Source: Cryptomeria japonica
Taxonomy: Eukaryota > Streptophyta > Pinopsida > Cupressales > Cupressaceae
DNA length: 64,000 nucleotides
Direction: 5' to 3'
NCBI RefSeq assembly: GCF_030272615.1
Contig: NC_081408.1
Coordinates: 61,748,614 to 61,812,613, forward strand
Positions 32,057-44,000 of this stretch are shown in pieces (the stretch's first letter is position 1; each line of letters begins with the position of its first letter). Below the pieces are notes generated by a model, which was given only the letters and a program-made list of their open reading frames with translations, did not search any database and was not told where the DNA came from. The translations under genes and the position numbers were made by a program.

Positions 32057-35000
32057 ATGGATTCTGGATCTGCTCCCCCTCTGGTAGATGTGGCAATCCC
32101 TATTGTGGTTGACATTAAGGATGGTCCATGCCTAGTTTTCAAGAAGTATCCCTAGATTGCAAAGGTGCATGATTCGGTAGGTGCATTTTCAGGGGTTCCC
32201 AATGATGTACTTTATGTCAAGGATGTCAGGGCATATATTTACTACACATTGGAGGAACTAGGAACATAAGAGATCAAGACCATTTATATGACAACATTAT
32301 TGGACAAGAAAGGAATGATCAAACTGGAATTTGAAATATGAAGGATCAGGGTTTCACTAATATTTTGGAGATGCCTGAGTTTGAAGATGAAATAATCTAG
32401 GATGTGCTAAGCCGTGTTCATGAAGAATTCATGTGGCTAGACCGGCCTTACAAGATCACTAAGGAGGCTATTCGTGCAATCACCAGTTTTCCCCAGGCTA
32501 GACAAACATTGGGAAAAGAAGAATATTTTCAACAATGAAGTCAATAAGTTAACCGTGCCACTTTTGACAACTGGTCAATGAGGATAAGCACTATCTGGGA
32601 CAAGGACATGCAATTTGTCAGTATGATCATTAGATATAAGGTAATTCAATCTAATCGGTTTAACTCTATCTCTAGTTCTTGTATCTACTGTGCACATAAG
32701 ATGGTTAAGGAGGATGAGAAATATGATCTATGTCTGTGGATGTGTAATGAGTTAATTTTGAATTGAGGAAAGATTAAGGGAGAAAAGAGAGGTATATTTT
32801 GGTATGGTAATCTTGTTGTTTGTTTGATACTTTTCTTTCTTAATGAGACCCTGGGATCCGATAAAAGGCAATGGGCCTTTGACATTCTGGTAGGGAAGAA
32901 AATCAAGGATGCCTTAAGAAGAATAGGTTAGGACAAAGACTCCATTTTATGGGGTTATTTCAAGGCTTTTCAGAAGACAATGAAACAAACAGAAAGAGTG
33001 CCTAAGAACATTGTTGATAAGTACTCTATTGAGATCTGCTTTATGGTTAAGAAAGATGAAACTTTAATGGAAGCAGTGTAGCCTAGAAAGGTATGGATAA
33101 TTGAGATGGGTTATGAAGTTGATGTAGAGATCTTGGACCTATATGCCAAGATGCTTATAGATGCCTTGATAGATGAGTCAGAGAAGACTTTTAGGATAGC
33201 TAAACAAAAGGAATTGGAGGTACAAATAGGGTTCAATAAGAAGAAGAGGGAAGATCAGATAAAGAAGGTAGGACAAGCTATTGAGAAGATGTCTACTGAG
33301 ATCAAACAAATTATTGGACTAATAGAGTCATCCTCTCTAGTATCACTTCAGGCCTCACCGGTAGCAGAAACTGACAAAGATGTGATGAAATGGAAGAAAC
33401 TAGAAACCTTTATTGCCCCTGTTGCGTCTAGATCTAAGACTGAAGATGAACCTCCTAAGATACCCAAAATTTATATGAGAATTTAGAGGAAGAAGTTTGA
33501 GGAAGGAAAGCAGCAGAAAACCAAGGTCACCCCTCCGACAACTCACAAGCAATCATTGAAGGAGAGGATGCCTAGGGAGAAGAGGAAACCAGTAAAAGAG
33601 ACAACTCCCACTCCGAGTCAGAAGAAGAAATTTGAATTGGATATGGCTCTTGAATCTAGTAAAAATGTTAAAGTTATCCCTCCTTTATCTGTAGATGAAT
33701 TAGTAGAACAAAATACTAAGGATGGAATTTTGAGTAATTTACAATACTAATATGAAAATATGGATGATGTACGAGAAAAAGGAAATTGAGGAAGTAGTCT
33801 TGTTATACTTATATATATATAAGAAGGCCTTACTTGAGATAGAAAAGAAAATTCTGCCAGAGTTGTATAATAAATTAGATGCTAGGAGACTATTTGCACT
33901 TGAGGAAGATAAACATATAAAGATTCAGGAATTGTGGACTGTTTGTGGTAAAATAAATGGAGAGGAGATGCAATAGTGTCTTGAATTTGCAAATAAAACA
34001 ATTTTCCAGAGTAAGCACAAGCATATCAACTTAATGGTAGGAAGAGTAAATGAAATAGTTAAGGAGACACATGAGGCATGGGTACAATTATTTGTTGATA
34101 ATCCAGGATTCTTTACATCACCAGAAGTCCCTCCTAAGTCTGATATTCCAGACATATTGGTTGATGCTAGAGGAAAAGGTATATTAGGTAAAGATCCACC
34201 GGTTTTGGATAAGGAAATAACTGAGGATATTCCTCTAGAAGTCACATATGTACATGATATAGAGGAAAATAAACCGACAAATAATATTAAGGACTACTCT
34301 TCTCCGGTTACTAATGTAGTGCTAGAAGATATAACTGCACCAAGTGGCGAAGCCACCAGTGGTGAGGAGAAGGTACAAGAAAGAGGATAAATAGGTAGAG
34401 GAGAAGAAAAAAGGACAAGAACAGATTGAAGTCAGAGTACCGACACCCTCACCGATTGGTAGTCCCTCATTGTTGGCACTTGACACATCTAGTCAAGTAG
34501 ATTTTAGGGATTTTGAAGAGAAGAACATAGAGGAGTTGACCAGTTTTGAGTTAATGTTTGTTGCTGCTTAGAAGTTAATGAAGGAAGGATATGAGGACAA
34601 GCAAGTGATTGAGCAAGCCATTCCAGTCCTGTAGCAGCTTGCACCACAAGGTTAATCAGGCAGCTAGTCCCTTCGGTAAGCTTAAAGGTTTGACTGAGCA
34701 CAATGCAAAAGAGTACAAAACTCTTCAACAAGTGTCAAACCGACAGTTGGTAGAAAGATACAATGAAGCTAAGAAGGTCACTTGTGTTAATATGATCACA
34801 TAAGACAAAGCTAAGCTGACAGAAGAAATAACAAGGATTGATGAAGCACTTCACCAATATAGTCATATATACCGGTCTTGCACTAACACAACAAAACTAG
34901 TAGTAGGCCTGAACAATAAAATTAAGGAGGATAAGGACAAGATAGAACAACTTGCAATAAGTTTTGATGGTACTGAGTCATTGACCAGAACTATTGATGG

Positions 35001-35290
35001 TCAAAATTTTCTTTTAGAGTCAGAAATTTCACCTTGGAGAAGGATAAGGACAAGTTAATTTGGTGGGCCAGAGAATTGAGAGGCTTAGTCAATCCTCGAC
35101 TTAAAACTTTGTTACTTCATATGCAGGAATCTATGGAACAGATGAATATGCCCACACCGGAAAATTAACAGAAGAAGAATTGCACGCTTACATTTTGAAT
35201 GGATTTGTATCAATTTTTGGAACTTTAAAATCTGGTTGGGACACTTATTTGGCATTTTTGAAGGGTACTTACCTAGATATATTCAAGTAA
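32057..35290 (+). pseudogene. N-family ORF2, unrecognised protein (N-B)
   Basis: Start MDSGSAPPLVD; the end is the TAA at 35288-35290 after TYLDIFK. About 1,080 codons if the breaks are ignored. The N-terminal block (VFKKYP, GAFSGVP, DVRAYIYYTLEELG), the central block (ACKVIQSNRFNSIS-like, AHKMVKEDEKYDLC), a basic Lys/Glu-rich stretch from about residue 350, and the MVGRVNEIVKETHEAW block all have counterparts in N-C. Many stops occur. There is no RT, integrase, protease or transposase motif that I recognise. Charged, coiled-coil-like segments dominate the C-terminal half. It could be a structural or RNA-binding partner; that is a guess. Confidence 0.65.
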
Positions 35291-35517
35291 ATCTAGATCT
35301 GTGTAAACACAATTTTGATTCTTTCATTTATTTGCCCCTTCTTTGGCATTGTTGTCAAAGGGGGAGAGGTTGGATATGAAAAATGTGAAGAGACATAAGA
35401 AGTAATGTATAGCTTAGGGGGAGTAGCTTTCTCAGATCAGTTTTGGAAGTTTGTGGACGGGAACTGGAAAAAAACTTCATTGATCCATTTTTCACATGAG
35501 TGTTGTCATCAATGCCA

Positions 35518-35527
35518 AAGGGGGAGA
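35518..35527 (+). other. Polypurine tract of N-B
   Basis: AAAGGGGGAGATTA directly precedes the right LTR, within the wider block ATCAATGCCAAAGGGGGAGA that N-C, copia1 and copia2 share (one base differs in copia1). Confidence 0.88.
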
Positions 35528-35528
35528 T

Positions 35529-36454
35529 TATTGGCAATTGACACTCATCCTATCTTATGGTGTTGTCATTAATAGAAACACACATCATTTTGGGTTGGAT
35601 AATTATCCAGTATCCTTTGCTATTCAAGGTTTAACATCTAACATTTAAGGAAACCGACAAGCAAGGGAGACCGACAAACTACGAATCAGTATTTGGTGGC
35701 TGACATAGAAGATTGATCCGACAAAGGTTTCTAGCAGGAACGGTCACAAAGGTTAATGTTTATATTTTTGTCTAGGCCAACATGTATTTATCTTTTGTAA
35801 TATGATTGTAAGCTGACTTAAGGCATTCATTTTTTTCTATGTAAAGGGTATATAAGTCAGTTCGGCTAGGTCATTTTGGGATATAGATGTGATAGGTTAT
35901 GTGATATTATGCGAGTGAGATATTGATCAACAGAATGTGAATGTAATGATCTGTTGTCGGTCTTGGTTATTTGTCGAAAGGATTGGAAAACGAAGAAGGT
36001 TATCGGTAAGGAAGGAGACAGTGATAACCGATACAATCGATTCTTAAACTAGAACTCATCCAGCATATCAAATGCACACTTAGAGTTCATAATTTTGTTT
36101 GTAATTCAGTACTTTATATCTATAGTTAGTGAGGCTCCATTGTGATGAGAAGTGTACTGTAGGCAGTGTGCCCTCCTGCATGTGTAGGCCCCCATCTTAT
36201 GTAATATTTATTCAACTGGCCAGTGGATAGATATTGTGGGTCACAAATCCCACCGTGGTTTTTCTTCTTTGAGGTTTTCCACGTATAAATAAGTGGTGTT
36301 ATGGTGTTAATATTTGTGGTTGCTTTGTTCTTGATTATATTTTGTTTATATGCATACCAGCTATTAATTGCTAAAGTATCTGAAGGAATTAAATTATTAA
36401 TTACCAGTAGAACACTGATTCAGGCCCCCCTCTCAGTGTTCTTGGATTCAAACA
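35529..36454 (+). repeat. 3' LTR of N-B
   Basis: 926 bp matching 13210-14121 with many differences. It begins TATTGGCAATTG where the left copy begins TGTTGGCAATTG, so the terminal TG has become TA. It ends TTGGATTCAAACA, followed by GGATA. Confidence 0.86.
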
Positions 36455-37022
36455 GGATAAACAAAAGTGGGTGGCATTTAAGGCTAGGAGGTGAGATGGG
36501 AAAGCCATTTATGGCAAGAGGTTGACCATTCCCTAATCATGTAGATTAGGAATGCACAAGTGATTAGTAAGGGGGATTAGATGAGATAATGAGGGATTAT
36601 AAGAGCAAGTGGGTGGATTAGGAGGATGTGACATGAGGAGAGAGAATGCATGGAAGAATTTAAAATTAATAGAAATGATAATGATGGTTAGGCCTTGATT
36701 AATTAGGCTAAATGACAAGGATTAGGAGGAGGATTTGTAGGAATCATGATAATAAATAATTAATTGGGATTAATTACCTAATTAGGATTATAAGGGAATA
36801 TTGGAGAAATTGACTAAGCTTGGAAACTAAGTGGATTTTAGAAGAATTGGGAATTTATATAATTAATTAAACAAATTAATTATATGGCTAAAGTGACAAA
36901 ATTATTTTAAATATACTTTAATTAATTTTGAGAAGAATAAGAACTAACATAATTAATATGATTAATTATGCAAGAAGGGATAAATTAATTAAATATTAAT
37001 TTAATTAATTTTTGATGTCTAC
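36455..37022 (-). repeat. Terminal piece of the Tat2 3' LTR
   Basis: Ends TTTTTGATGTCTACA, the same LTR terminus as Tat1 (AGGTGTCTACA), and is followed by the Tat-type polypurine tract TTTTGCCCCTCTTT in plus view. Runs of AATTAATTAAAC words near the end match the style of the Tat1 LTR. The outer part appears to be displaced by N-B and the LARD insertion into 12987-13209 and the DNA before 7945; that reconstruction is inference. Confidence 0.6.
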
Positions 37023-39969
37023 ATTTTGCCCCTCTTTTACATGGTGGCAAGGATTGACGATGGGTAAAAGAAGAAAAAGATTCCCTAGCACAAAAAATGG
37101 AATGCCATAGGTGAGACAAGTGTAAGGGATGCCCCCTTGAGAATTTAATAATTTTTTTTGAATTTTGTGAGAAAATTCTTGAAAAAGAAGAAAAAAATTG
37201 GAAAAACAAGGAAAAAAGAGAGGAAAAAAAAGTGGAAGAAGGGGATGGATAAGAAAGGGAATGAAGTAGAGAATGGACAATAGAAGGGTGAAGGAAGGGC
37301 ATATATAGGTCACACTAGGCCCATAGAAAGGTCATTTTTACACACCCAGAATACTAGTGATAGAGAGCATAGAGAAAAATGTAGATCGTGCCACATTACA
37401 TGCAGAGGGGGGAGCACATCCAATTCTTCTAGTGGCCAGTCGAGCACAAGGACTCGATGAGTACTGTGAGGCCTCACCTCAACTCAGTCTGACACTCAGT
37501 GGATTTTATATTTTAGACTATTATGGATACTTTATTTTGATGCATTTTGAGACTTAGAACTTATATGATTTCAGGATTTGGATAACATTGCTATGATTTG
37601 ATGATTTACTTACATGCTTTATGAGATAGAACACTACATGATTATTAGATAGAATGAAATTGCAATGATAGATGTCGTTATTGAATTTGCAGGACTTTAC
37701 TCTGAATATAGAACTATGATGTATGTTTAGTTTATGTGAATTGGGATGAAATTGCTTATGTGAATTTGCTTGATAAAAGATGTATTCAATCTGTGCAGAT
37801 GAAAATTGTATGCAAGTAATGATGTGTATTGTTATATTATTGAATTATATTATATATGGATATTTGGAAGTACTAATGTGTAAATTGAGATGCGCAGGAA
37901 ATTTACCATGTGACCATGGAAAATTATGGAGAATCAAACCTAGACTTATGTATGTTCGTAAGCCAGGGTTTGTCTATTTGGAGAGACAACACCCCATTTG
38001 TGTTGTATTTTATTCGTAATAGTATATGCTGCATGAGTGTTAAGTGTTATTTAAATTTATTGTGTAAAAATCTCAAGAGACAATTTCATGTTTTATTTTT
38101 GTAAAAGTGTTTTATTTGTGTCACTTGACACGTGTGTGTTTAAATTTAAATGTTTTATTTTGTCTCTTGGTGGGAAAGTGTTTAATTATAGTTTTCTTAA
38201 ATAAATTAATGTGTTTTCATAAATACTTTGGGAATATAATATTTGGAGTGGTCAACTTATGTTTGACCCGAAAATAAACTTCAGAGGGGTTTAAAATGGG
38301 TTAAATGAACACCTAGGGGTAGTTTAATAGGGTTTCCTAAAGCCCATAAGGTATACCTACGGGTTAGGGGTAATTTTAGGCAAGTTTCTACTTTATAATG
38401 ATCTTTTTAACGCTTTAAAAATTGGTTTTTTTGAGTTGAGCGAAAATTGAAAATGGAAGTTAAATCAAATCAAGATTTTTCCTTTTGGAAGGAGAGTCTT
38501 TTTGCATTTTGCTTTCTTTCTTCTTTTTGTTTTTTTTTAGAATCCTGTGAGAACTCAGAGAGTGAGCTTCTTAAGGAAGATTTTTGGGAATAGCAGGGTA
38601 ATCACCCACTCTCCATTTTTGGAGACAGAAGGAAATTTGGAAAGAAAATAATGTTATGGAATTGAGAAATTGAATAAGGGTAGAAGGAAAAAGATTTGTG
38701 GATTGGGCAGCTCTTCATCAGATATCATAATAACCTTTGGGCAGATTAAGGTTGGTTTCAATTATTATTTGTAATGTCTTCTTCTTGTTTATGTCTGGAA
38801 GTTGTTTGTATAAGAAATCTGTGTTCTTGAAAGTTTATGTTTGAAAATCTCTTGGTATTTTTGCTTTATGAAAATGTTGTGTTTTGGGAGTTTTCTCAAG
38901 ATCTCTTACTTTTGGGAGAGAAGAGGATCTTGAGGGTGGTAGCAGTGACAGCCCTCGAGTGAGAGATTCTCTTTTGAGAGCGATCACAAGGGATCTTTGT
39001 GTGACCCTTGCTGCATGGCCTGTTTGTGCAATGGGGGTCATAAGGAGGGATATAAGGCTAGAATGCCTTTGGGGGGCATAAGGAATAAGGGGTTGAGATT
39101 CTTGATATTTTTATTGTGCCATGAGGTGGCTTCTTGTTTATTTCATACTTGCAGTTCTCCTCAGGGTATTGGTCCACTACCACCCTTTGAAAATGTTCAT
39201 CACCAGAGTGTGGTGCTGTGAAAGCCAAGTTGGGAATGTGTCTGAAAAGAACTTGTATGCATTGCTTTCTATGTGTTTGCCTGTTTGTAACCCGTCTAGG
39301 ATTTGGTTCTCTGAGCTCGGGGGTGGCTACCAATTAGCCTAGGCTGGGAGGTGAGCACTCCGTGGTCATATTTGTGTTTTCTATTATGCAGGAAATTCAG
39401 AGGAAAGAGAATAGGAACCATGAAAAAGACACTGAAGATTATTATTGAAGATTCTTAAATTCAGTTGCAGATGTTTGTTTAAAATTGTTATAGAAATATG
39501 CCTCATTCATAGAATAGAGAAGCAAGTTGTAATTTGTGAAAGTAGACTTGAAGTTTTATTGTAGTGACTATTTAAAGAAACATCCTAAAAATTTGGTAGA
39601 ATATCTTAGAGATGTAATAAAAAAAAAAAGAAAAGCTTGTTATTTCTACTTCTGGTTTTTAGAAAAAGAAAAGTTAATTTGTGTTGCATGCAAAAGCTTC
39701 TTTGAATTATAAAAAAATAGAAAGAGAATTATTTTCATTTAGATTTTATCTATATTTCACTTGTGGCAAATAGAAGTTTATTGATGTTGAAAGATTTTAA
39801 GTATTTTAAATGAAAAAAAAGTAGTTTTATGTAAATATTTGATTAGAGGAGAAAAATCAATGAAAAATTCCTTTTATTCTAGAAAAGTATATTGTATCTT
39901 TTTAAAAAGTATTTTAAATTGTATTTCAGTTAGCATTGATTTAAAAAAAAGCTATTTTATAGATGTATT

Positions 39970-39971
<2 letters not shown>

Positions 39972-40041
<70 letters not shown>
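39972..40041. repeat. (AT)n microsatellite
   Basis: About 70 bp of uninterrupted AT dinucleotides. A second, shorter tract lies at 40193-40240. Both are inside the solo LTR. Confidence 0.97.
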
Positions 40042-40044
<3 letters not shown>

Positions 40045-40187
40045 CTGATTAAACTTAATGTTTTTTCCCTTTATTATAATAGTTTAAAAAAAAAAAAAAA
40101 TCACATGTAAACCTCTTTTAAAAAAAAAAATATAATTCATATTGAAATATTCTCACCATTTGTAACTGTGGATATAAATTTATTTAA

Positions 40188-40219
<32 letters not shown>

Positions 40220-40287
40220 TTTTATATATTATATATATTTTTTTTAAAAAATAAATTAAAAAAAATGTATTTGGGTCCTCGCGGACT

Positions 40288-40416
40288 CCACTGTGTGTAC
40301 GCATAGTGGAGGGCCGCGTGACGCCCACTATGTGCACACACAGTGGAGCCGCTTTCGGCTCCCACTGTGTGGCCACACAGTGGTGCCACGACGCCCACTA
40401 TGAGCTCACACAGTGG
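40288..40416. repeat. Cluster of four 22-bp palindromes
   Basis: CCACTRTG...CAYAGTGG units at 40288-40309, 40325-40346, 40362-40383 and 40395-40416. The third, CCACTGTGTGGCCACACAGTGG, is a perfect palindrome; the others have two or three mismatches in different places. Between units two and three, GGAGCCGCTTTCGGCTCC forms another perfect 7-bp stem with a 4-nt loop. The cluster is GC-rich inside an AT-rich solo LTR. Confidence 0.9.
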
Positions 40417-41170
40417 CGCGCGGCCAAGCCCGCCTCCCTTCCTCCGTAACCTACAATAAAGAAATTCATGGCCGTCTTTGGGGTCTTCAGCCCAACAAGA
40501 ATTTGGACTGTTAAAAAAATATGGGGTAAACCCTAGCCTGGGTGGGGCTAGGGCAAATTGAATTTAAAAATAATAAGTTAATTAGATTAGATATTGTATA
40601 TGTGAGTAAATAGAACCCTAATTAGGGTTGAAAAAAAAAAATAGGGAATAGTATTTAGGAAGTTAAAATGGCTTTTGATTTTAGAATTAAAATATTTAAC
40701 ATTTATGTAAAATATATATATGTACATATATGAATTTTGATCATAATTTTGGATAAGTATTTAATTATAAATATATATATATATATGTATATGCAAACAT
40801 ATATATATATATATTTATATAATTCTAGTTATAATTTGGAATAATTAATAGAGAGAAATTTATAAATGGTTGATTAGACTGTATAGTCATATTGGAGAAT
40901 AAATTAATTTTTCTCTCCTATATCCTTTAGCTTGATTAATTTAATAAACCTAAAGACTAGGTAACTCTTGGAGATAGAATTAAACTAGTAGGTTTTCCGC
41001 AATTAAAATTGAACAATTTATCGATGCTTAGTTCGCTTTAGAATTAGCTCGAATTTAATAAGGAAATTTCATTAACGCTTGTCGTGAGAGTGAACTTGTA
41101 AATTAATTTAGTATGTTTCAAAAAAAAAATTTGTTCCATTTTTGCCCTAAATTTTGGGCATGACAAGTAC

Positions 41171-41633
41171 CTTATCATGCCTTAGTGTTTTAGTAGGTTG
41201 GCACAATAAATTCACATTTAATGCTAGGATAAAGGGTAGAAAAGGTAGCAAGGTGCATACACCAATTGTCAGTTTGGTGTTTGCACCCCTCAAGTGGCAT
41301 CTATGCCCCTCAAATGACATCTGCACCTAGAGAGACACATTTGCATAGATGGGAAATGTCTACACAGATAAGGGGTGTCTACACGGGTAGCATTCTGGAA
41401 AATGCCATCTGCATGGGGGTGGAAAAGTGGGGGCTATAGAGTGGTATATTTGCTTGGGGCCTGACATTTCCACTATGGTTTCGATGTCTCTACCAAGCCA
41501 AGTAGTGTCTCCACCTAGGAGAACCAAATAGGGTAGGGGAAAAGAAATGGGGGGAAATGACAAGCAAATAAATGCCTCAGCAGGAATGGGAGGGCTAGAA
41601 GAGGATTTGATTGGGTATGTACATTCGATGTAG
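41171..41633 (+). other. Remnant of the Tat2 PMD intron
   Basis: Lies between the solo LTR and the PMD2 acceptor TTCGATGTAG. It repeats degenerate words (GGCATCTATGCCCC, GACATCTGCACC, TGTCTACACAG, TGTCTACACGG, GCCATCTGCATGG) about every 20-25 bp. These look like a CpG-poor relative of the TCTGTGT array in the Tat1 PMD intron. Confidence 0.5.
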
Positions 41634-42171
41634 GAGGTGCTGGGACCGATTGAGTCTAGGGAGTATTGGCCTGTCACAATGGGTTTGCGAGAAATATTAT
41701 GGATGGTAGAGCAGATAGTGCTTATGGTCTTAGGAATTGATCATGTTTCTGAGTGGCCACATGTGCATGCATGCCATGCAACACTGGAATTGTTGATTAA
41801 GAGATGGCACAATGCAATGTGCACATTCCACCTTCCTACTGGTAAGGCATTAGTCACATTGCTAGATGTTTAGAAGATACTATGTGTACCTATCAGAGGA
41901 GTCATCCCACTATATAGACTAGAGGATGAAAAGCACTATCTCTGATTACTATGATAAATAGATGAATTGCCAATGGACTACAAGAGGATGTCATTAGATC
42001 CAGTAATGGAGAGATGACAGATTTTGTATTTTGTATTATATCTTGTAGGGCTAATTTGATGCTTGACCTCAGTGGACAGATTCTCCATCAGGTGGTCCAA
42101 GTGCTTATATGGGATGGTGCACATGGGGACTCAGTATGCCTATGGATGTGTGATGTTAGGTTAGTTGTACT
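41634..42171 (+). pseudogene. Tat2 PMD gene, 5' part of exon 2
   Basis: Begins EVLGPIESREYWP, which aligns with EYLPMLESRERFP of the Tat1 PMD. RWHNAMCTFHLPTGKALVT matches RWHSETCTFHLPMGEMTVT. Further on, MGTQYAYGCVMLG aligns with HTRYAWGPCVLAH. Stops and shifts are frequent. The reading stops at copia1 (TSD GTACT) and resumes at 55879. Like the Tat1 copy it is antisense to its host element. Confidence 0.78.
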
Positions 42172-42975
42172 TGTTAGGATAACCGGTGAACAACTGAGAG
42201 GGGGGGGGGGTGAATCAGTTGTTAACTGATTATAACATTTAATCCACTCAATAACCTTTAACTAGATTAAGTATCGGTAAATTAGAAACAGATACCAGTA
42301 AAAAATGCAACTTAAAAATTAAATAGATAATTAATGCAAATCAAACATACAATATAACACCATGATTTGTATGTGGAAAACCCAAAATGGGAAAAAATAT
42401 GGTGGGAAGCCTACCCACAGTTAGATGATACTTCTGCTAGAAGTATGTGTTACAATGAGGGTCCTGCACATGCAGGAAGGCACACTGCCTAGAGCGTACT
42501 GCTCATTACAAAAAGAGTCTCACTGACTATAGAGAGGCAACAACCATCTCAAGATAAATGGACAACAATCCAATAGAGTGAACTACCAAAGATAGAATCT
42601 ACCATCCCTGATTACAATCCCGGTTAAGCTCAATACCAGAGGACTAAATCCTCTTTTGAATTCAATTAGATCACCAATGATTGACCAACTCTTCTGCCTA
42701 AATGATATTACAATATTCACACATTACAATCCTTGACCATGACCTTTTCAATAACCATGATACTCTACAAAGAGTTTCTACCTCTTATTTATACAAATCC
42801 TAAGGCCTAAACCAATTAGATCGGCCACCTAAAAGATATTACAATAAGATCAATACATAAATCCATATTACAATGATATGCCATGTTCACTTAAGACCAA
42901 AACAACAATAACCAATCCATAAAACATCTCGGTAATATGTAGAGAACACATTATCATGATACCGATCCATAACCT
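42172..42975 (-). repeat. copia1 3' LTR, first segment
   Basis: Begins TGTTAGGATAACCGGTGAAC, then the ACTGAGAGGGGG...TGAATCAGT block. It is cut at AACCT by N-C and continues at 49605. Confidence 0.9.
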
Positions 42976-43777
42976 TGTTAGGATTCCCATAGATATTGAG
43001 AGCGGGGGGTGAATCAGTATCTAACTAGTTAATAGATTTTCTTGACTTAAAACATGTAGAGCATATTAATACTGTGTACCGATAAATAGAAAGTAATGCA
43101 ATAAACAGAGATAAAAACAACCACATGAAAAACACACCATAACACAAGGATTTAATGAGGAAACCCAGTGTGGGAAAAACGTTGGTGGGATTTGTGACCC
43201 ACAATATTCACTTACTGGCCAATAAGAGAATATTACTGCTACAAGAGGGACCTGCACATGCAGGAAGGCCAAGTGCCTAGAGCTCATTGCTCAAATACAA
43301 AATAGGAAGTCTCACTGACTTACAAAATGGATTATATAAATCCAGTGTCTTGTACTACTTCAAAATAGCATCTATAATGCCAGATCCAGTACTGGTTTCT
43401 GCTCTGGTTCTTACATAAACCCTTAACCTATAATTCGCATAATAGGTCTGCCTTATTTTGCCTTATTACACTCCTCTTTCTTAGTCAAATTTTCTATAAT
43501 GATCTCTCGTATATAAGAGTCATTTTACAAATTGCCAAGTTGGATTACAATGATTTTATAGTAATAAACAAAATATAATTCAACAAAAATCCTATCGGCC
43601 TCTATGCCAGTATGCTTTCTTTCATTGCTGGTGCCGATGATCTGAGTGCTGGTGTAGAGTCTAATCTTGCTAGTGCCAGTGGAATGCCTTGCCAGTGTCA
43701 TAGGATTGTAAGGTTTCCATCAATGACAAAACCTTCAATCACCTACAATGTCTCATTGGAGTGTGCATATGCCAACA
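42976..43777 (-). repeat. 3' LTR of N-C
   Basis: 802 bp, TGTTAGGATTCCCATAG to GCATATGCCAACA. The U5 G-run block is at 42995-43018. Confidence 0.94.
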
Positions 43778-43779
43778 AT

Positions 43780-43790
43780 CTCCCCCTTTG
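43780..43790 (-). other. Polypurine tract of N-C
   Basis: In plus view ATCTCCCCCTTTGGCATTGA follows the LTR; the minus strand reads CAAAGGGGGAG. It is identical to the copia2 tract at 58305-58315. Confidence 0.9.
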
Positions 43791-44000
43791 GCATTGATGG
43801 CAACACTCATGAGAAAATTCAAAATGTGTATCCAAAACTTGTAATCCAAAAATTGTGTACCCAATAAAATATGTGAGCTCCCCCTGAGCAGATAAGTCTT
43901 TTGCTGATTATTTTCTCATAGTACTACTCCCCCTTTGGCATCAATGACAAAGGTTGTCAAATTGTCAATAGAGTTTTAGTTTTCTGTCTCAACCTTGTAA

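Larger units (their letters stand above)
13210..36454 (+). mobile_element. N-B: pol-less LTR retrotransposon split by Tat1
   Basis: LTRs at 13210-14121 and 35529-36454 are flanked by the 5-bp duplication GGATA (13205-13209 and 36455-36459). Removing Tat1 and one CCGGT leaves about 6.9 kb. Order on the plus strand: LTR, primer site TGGCATCAGAGC, ORF1, ORF2, polypurine tract AAAGGGGGAGA, LTR. There is no protease, RT, RNase H or integrase. N-C (42976-49599) has the same plan. Both ORFs carry many stops. Confidence 0.9.
37465..41165. mobile_element. Solo LTR, 3.7 kb
   Basis: Runs from TGTGAGGCCTCACC to TTTTGGGCATGACA with TGT...ACA ends, flanked by the perfect duplication AGTAC (37460-37464 and 41166-41170). 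No coding domain and no internal copy of its ends were found, so a solo LTR left by LTR-LTR recombination is the simplest reading. It includes an (AT)n tract and a GC-rich palindrome cluster. Removing it joins GACTCGATG to the sequence at 41166 in the 5' part of the Tat2 PMD gene. Which superfamily it came from is not clear. Confidence 0.78.

Noticed and set aside
37005-37313. Ser/Phe/Pro-rich minus-strand frames of 105 and 102 codons
   Set aside because: Low-complexity translation of a purine-rich stretch next to the Tat2 polypurine tract; no domain.
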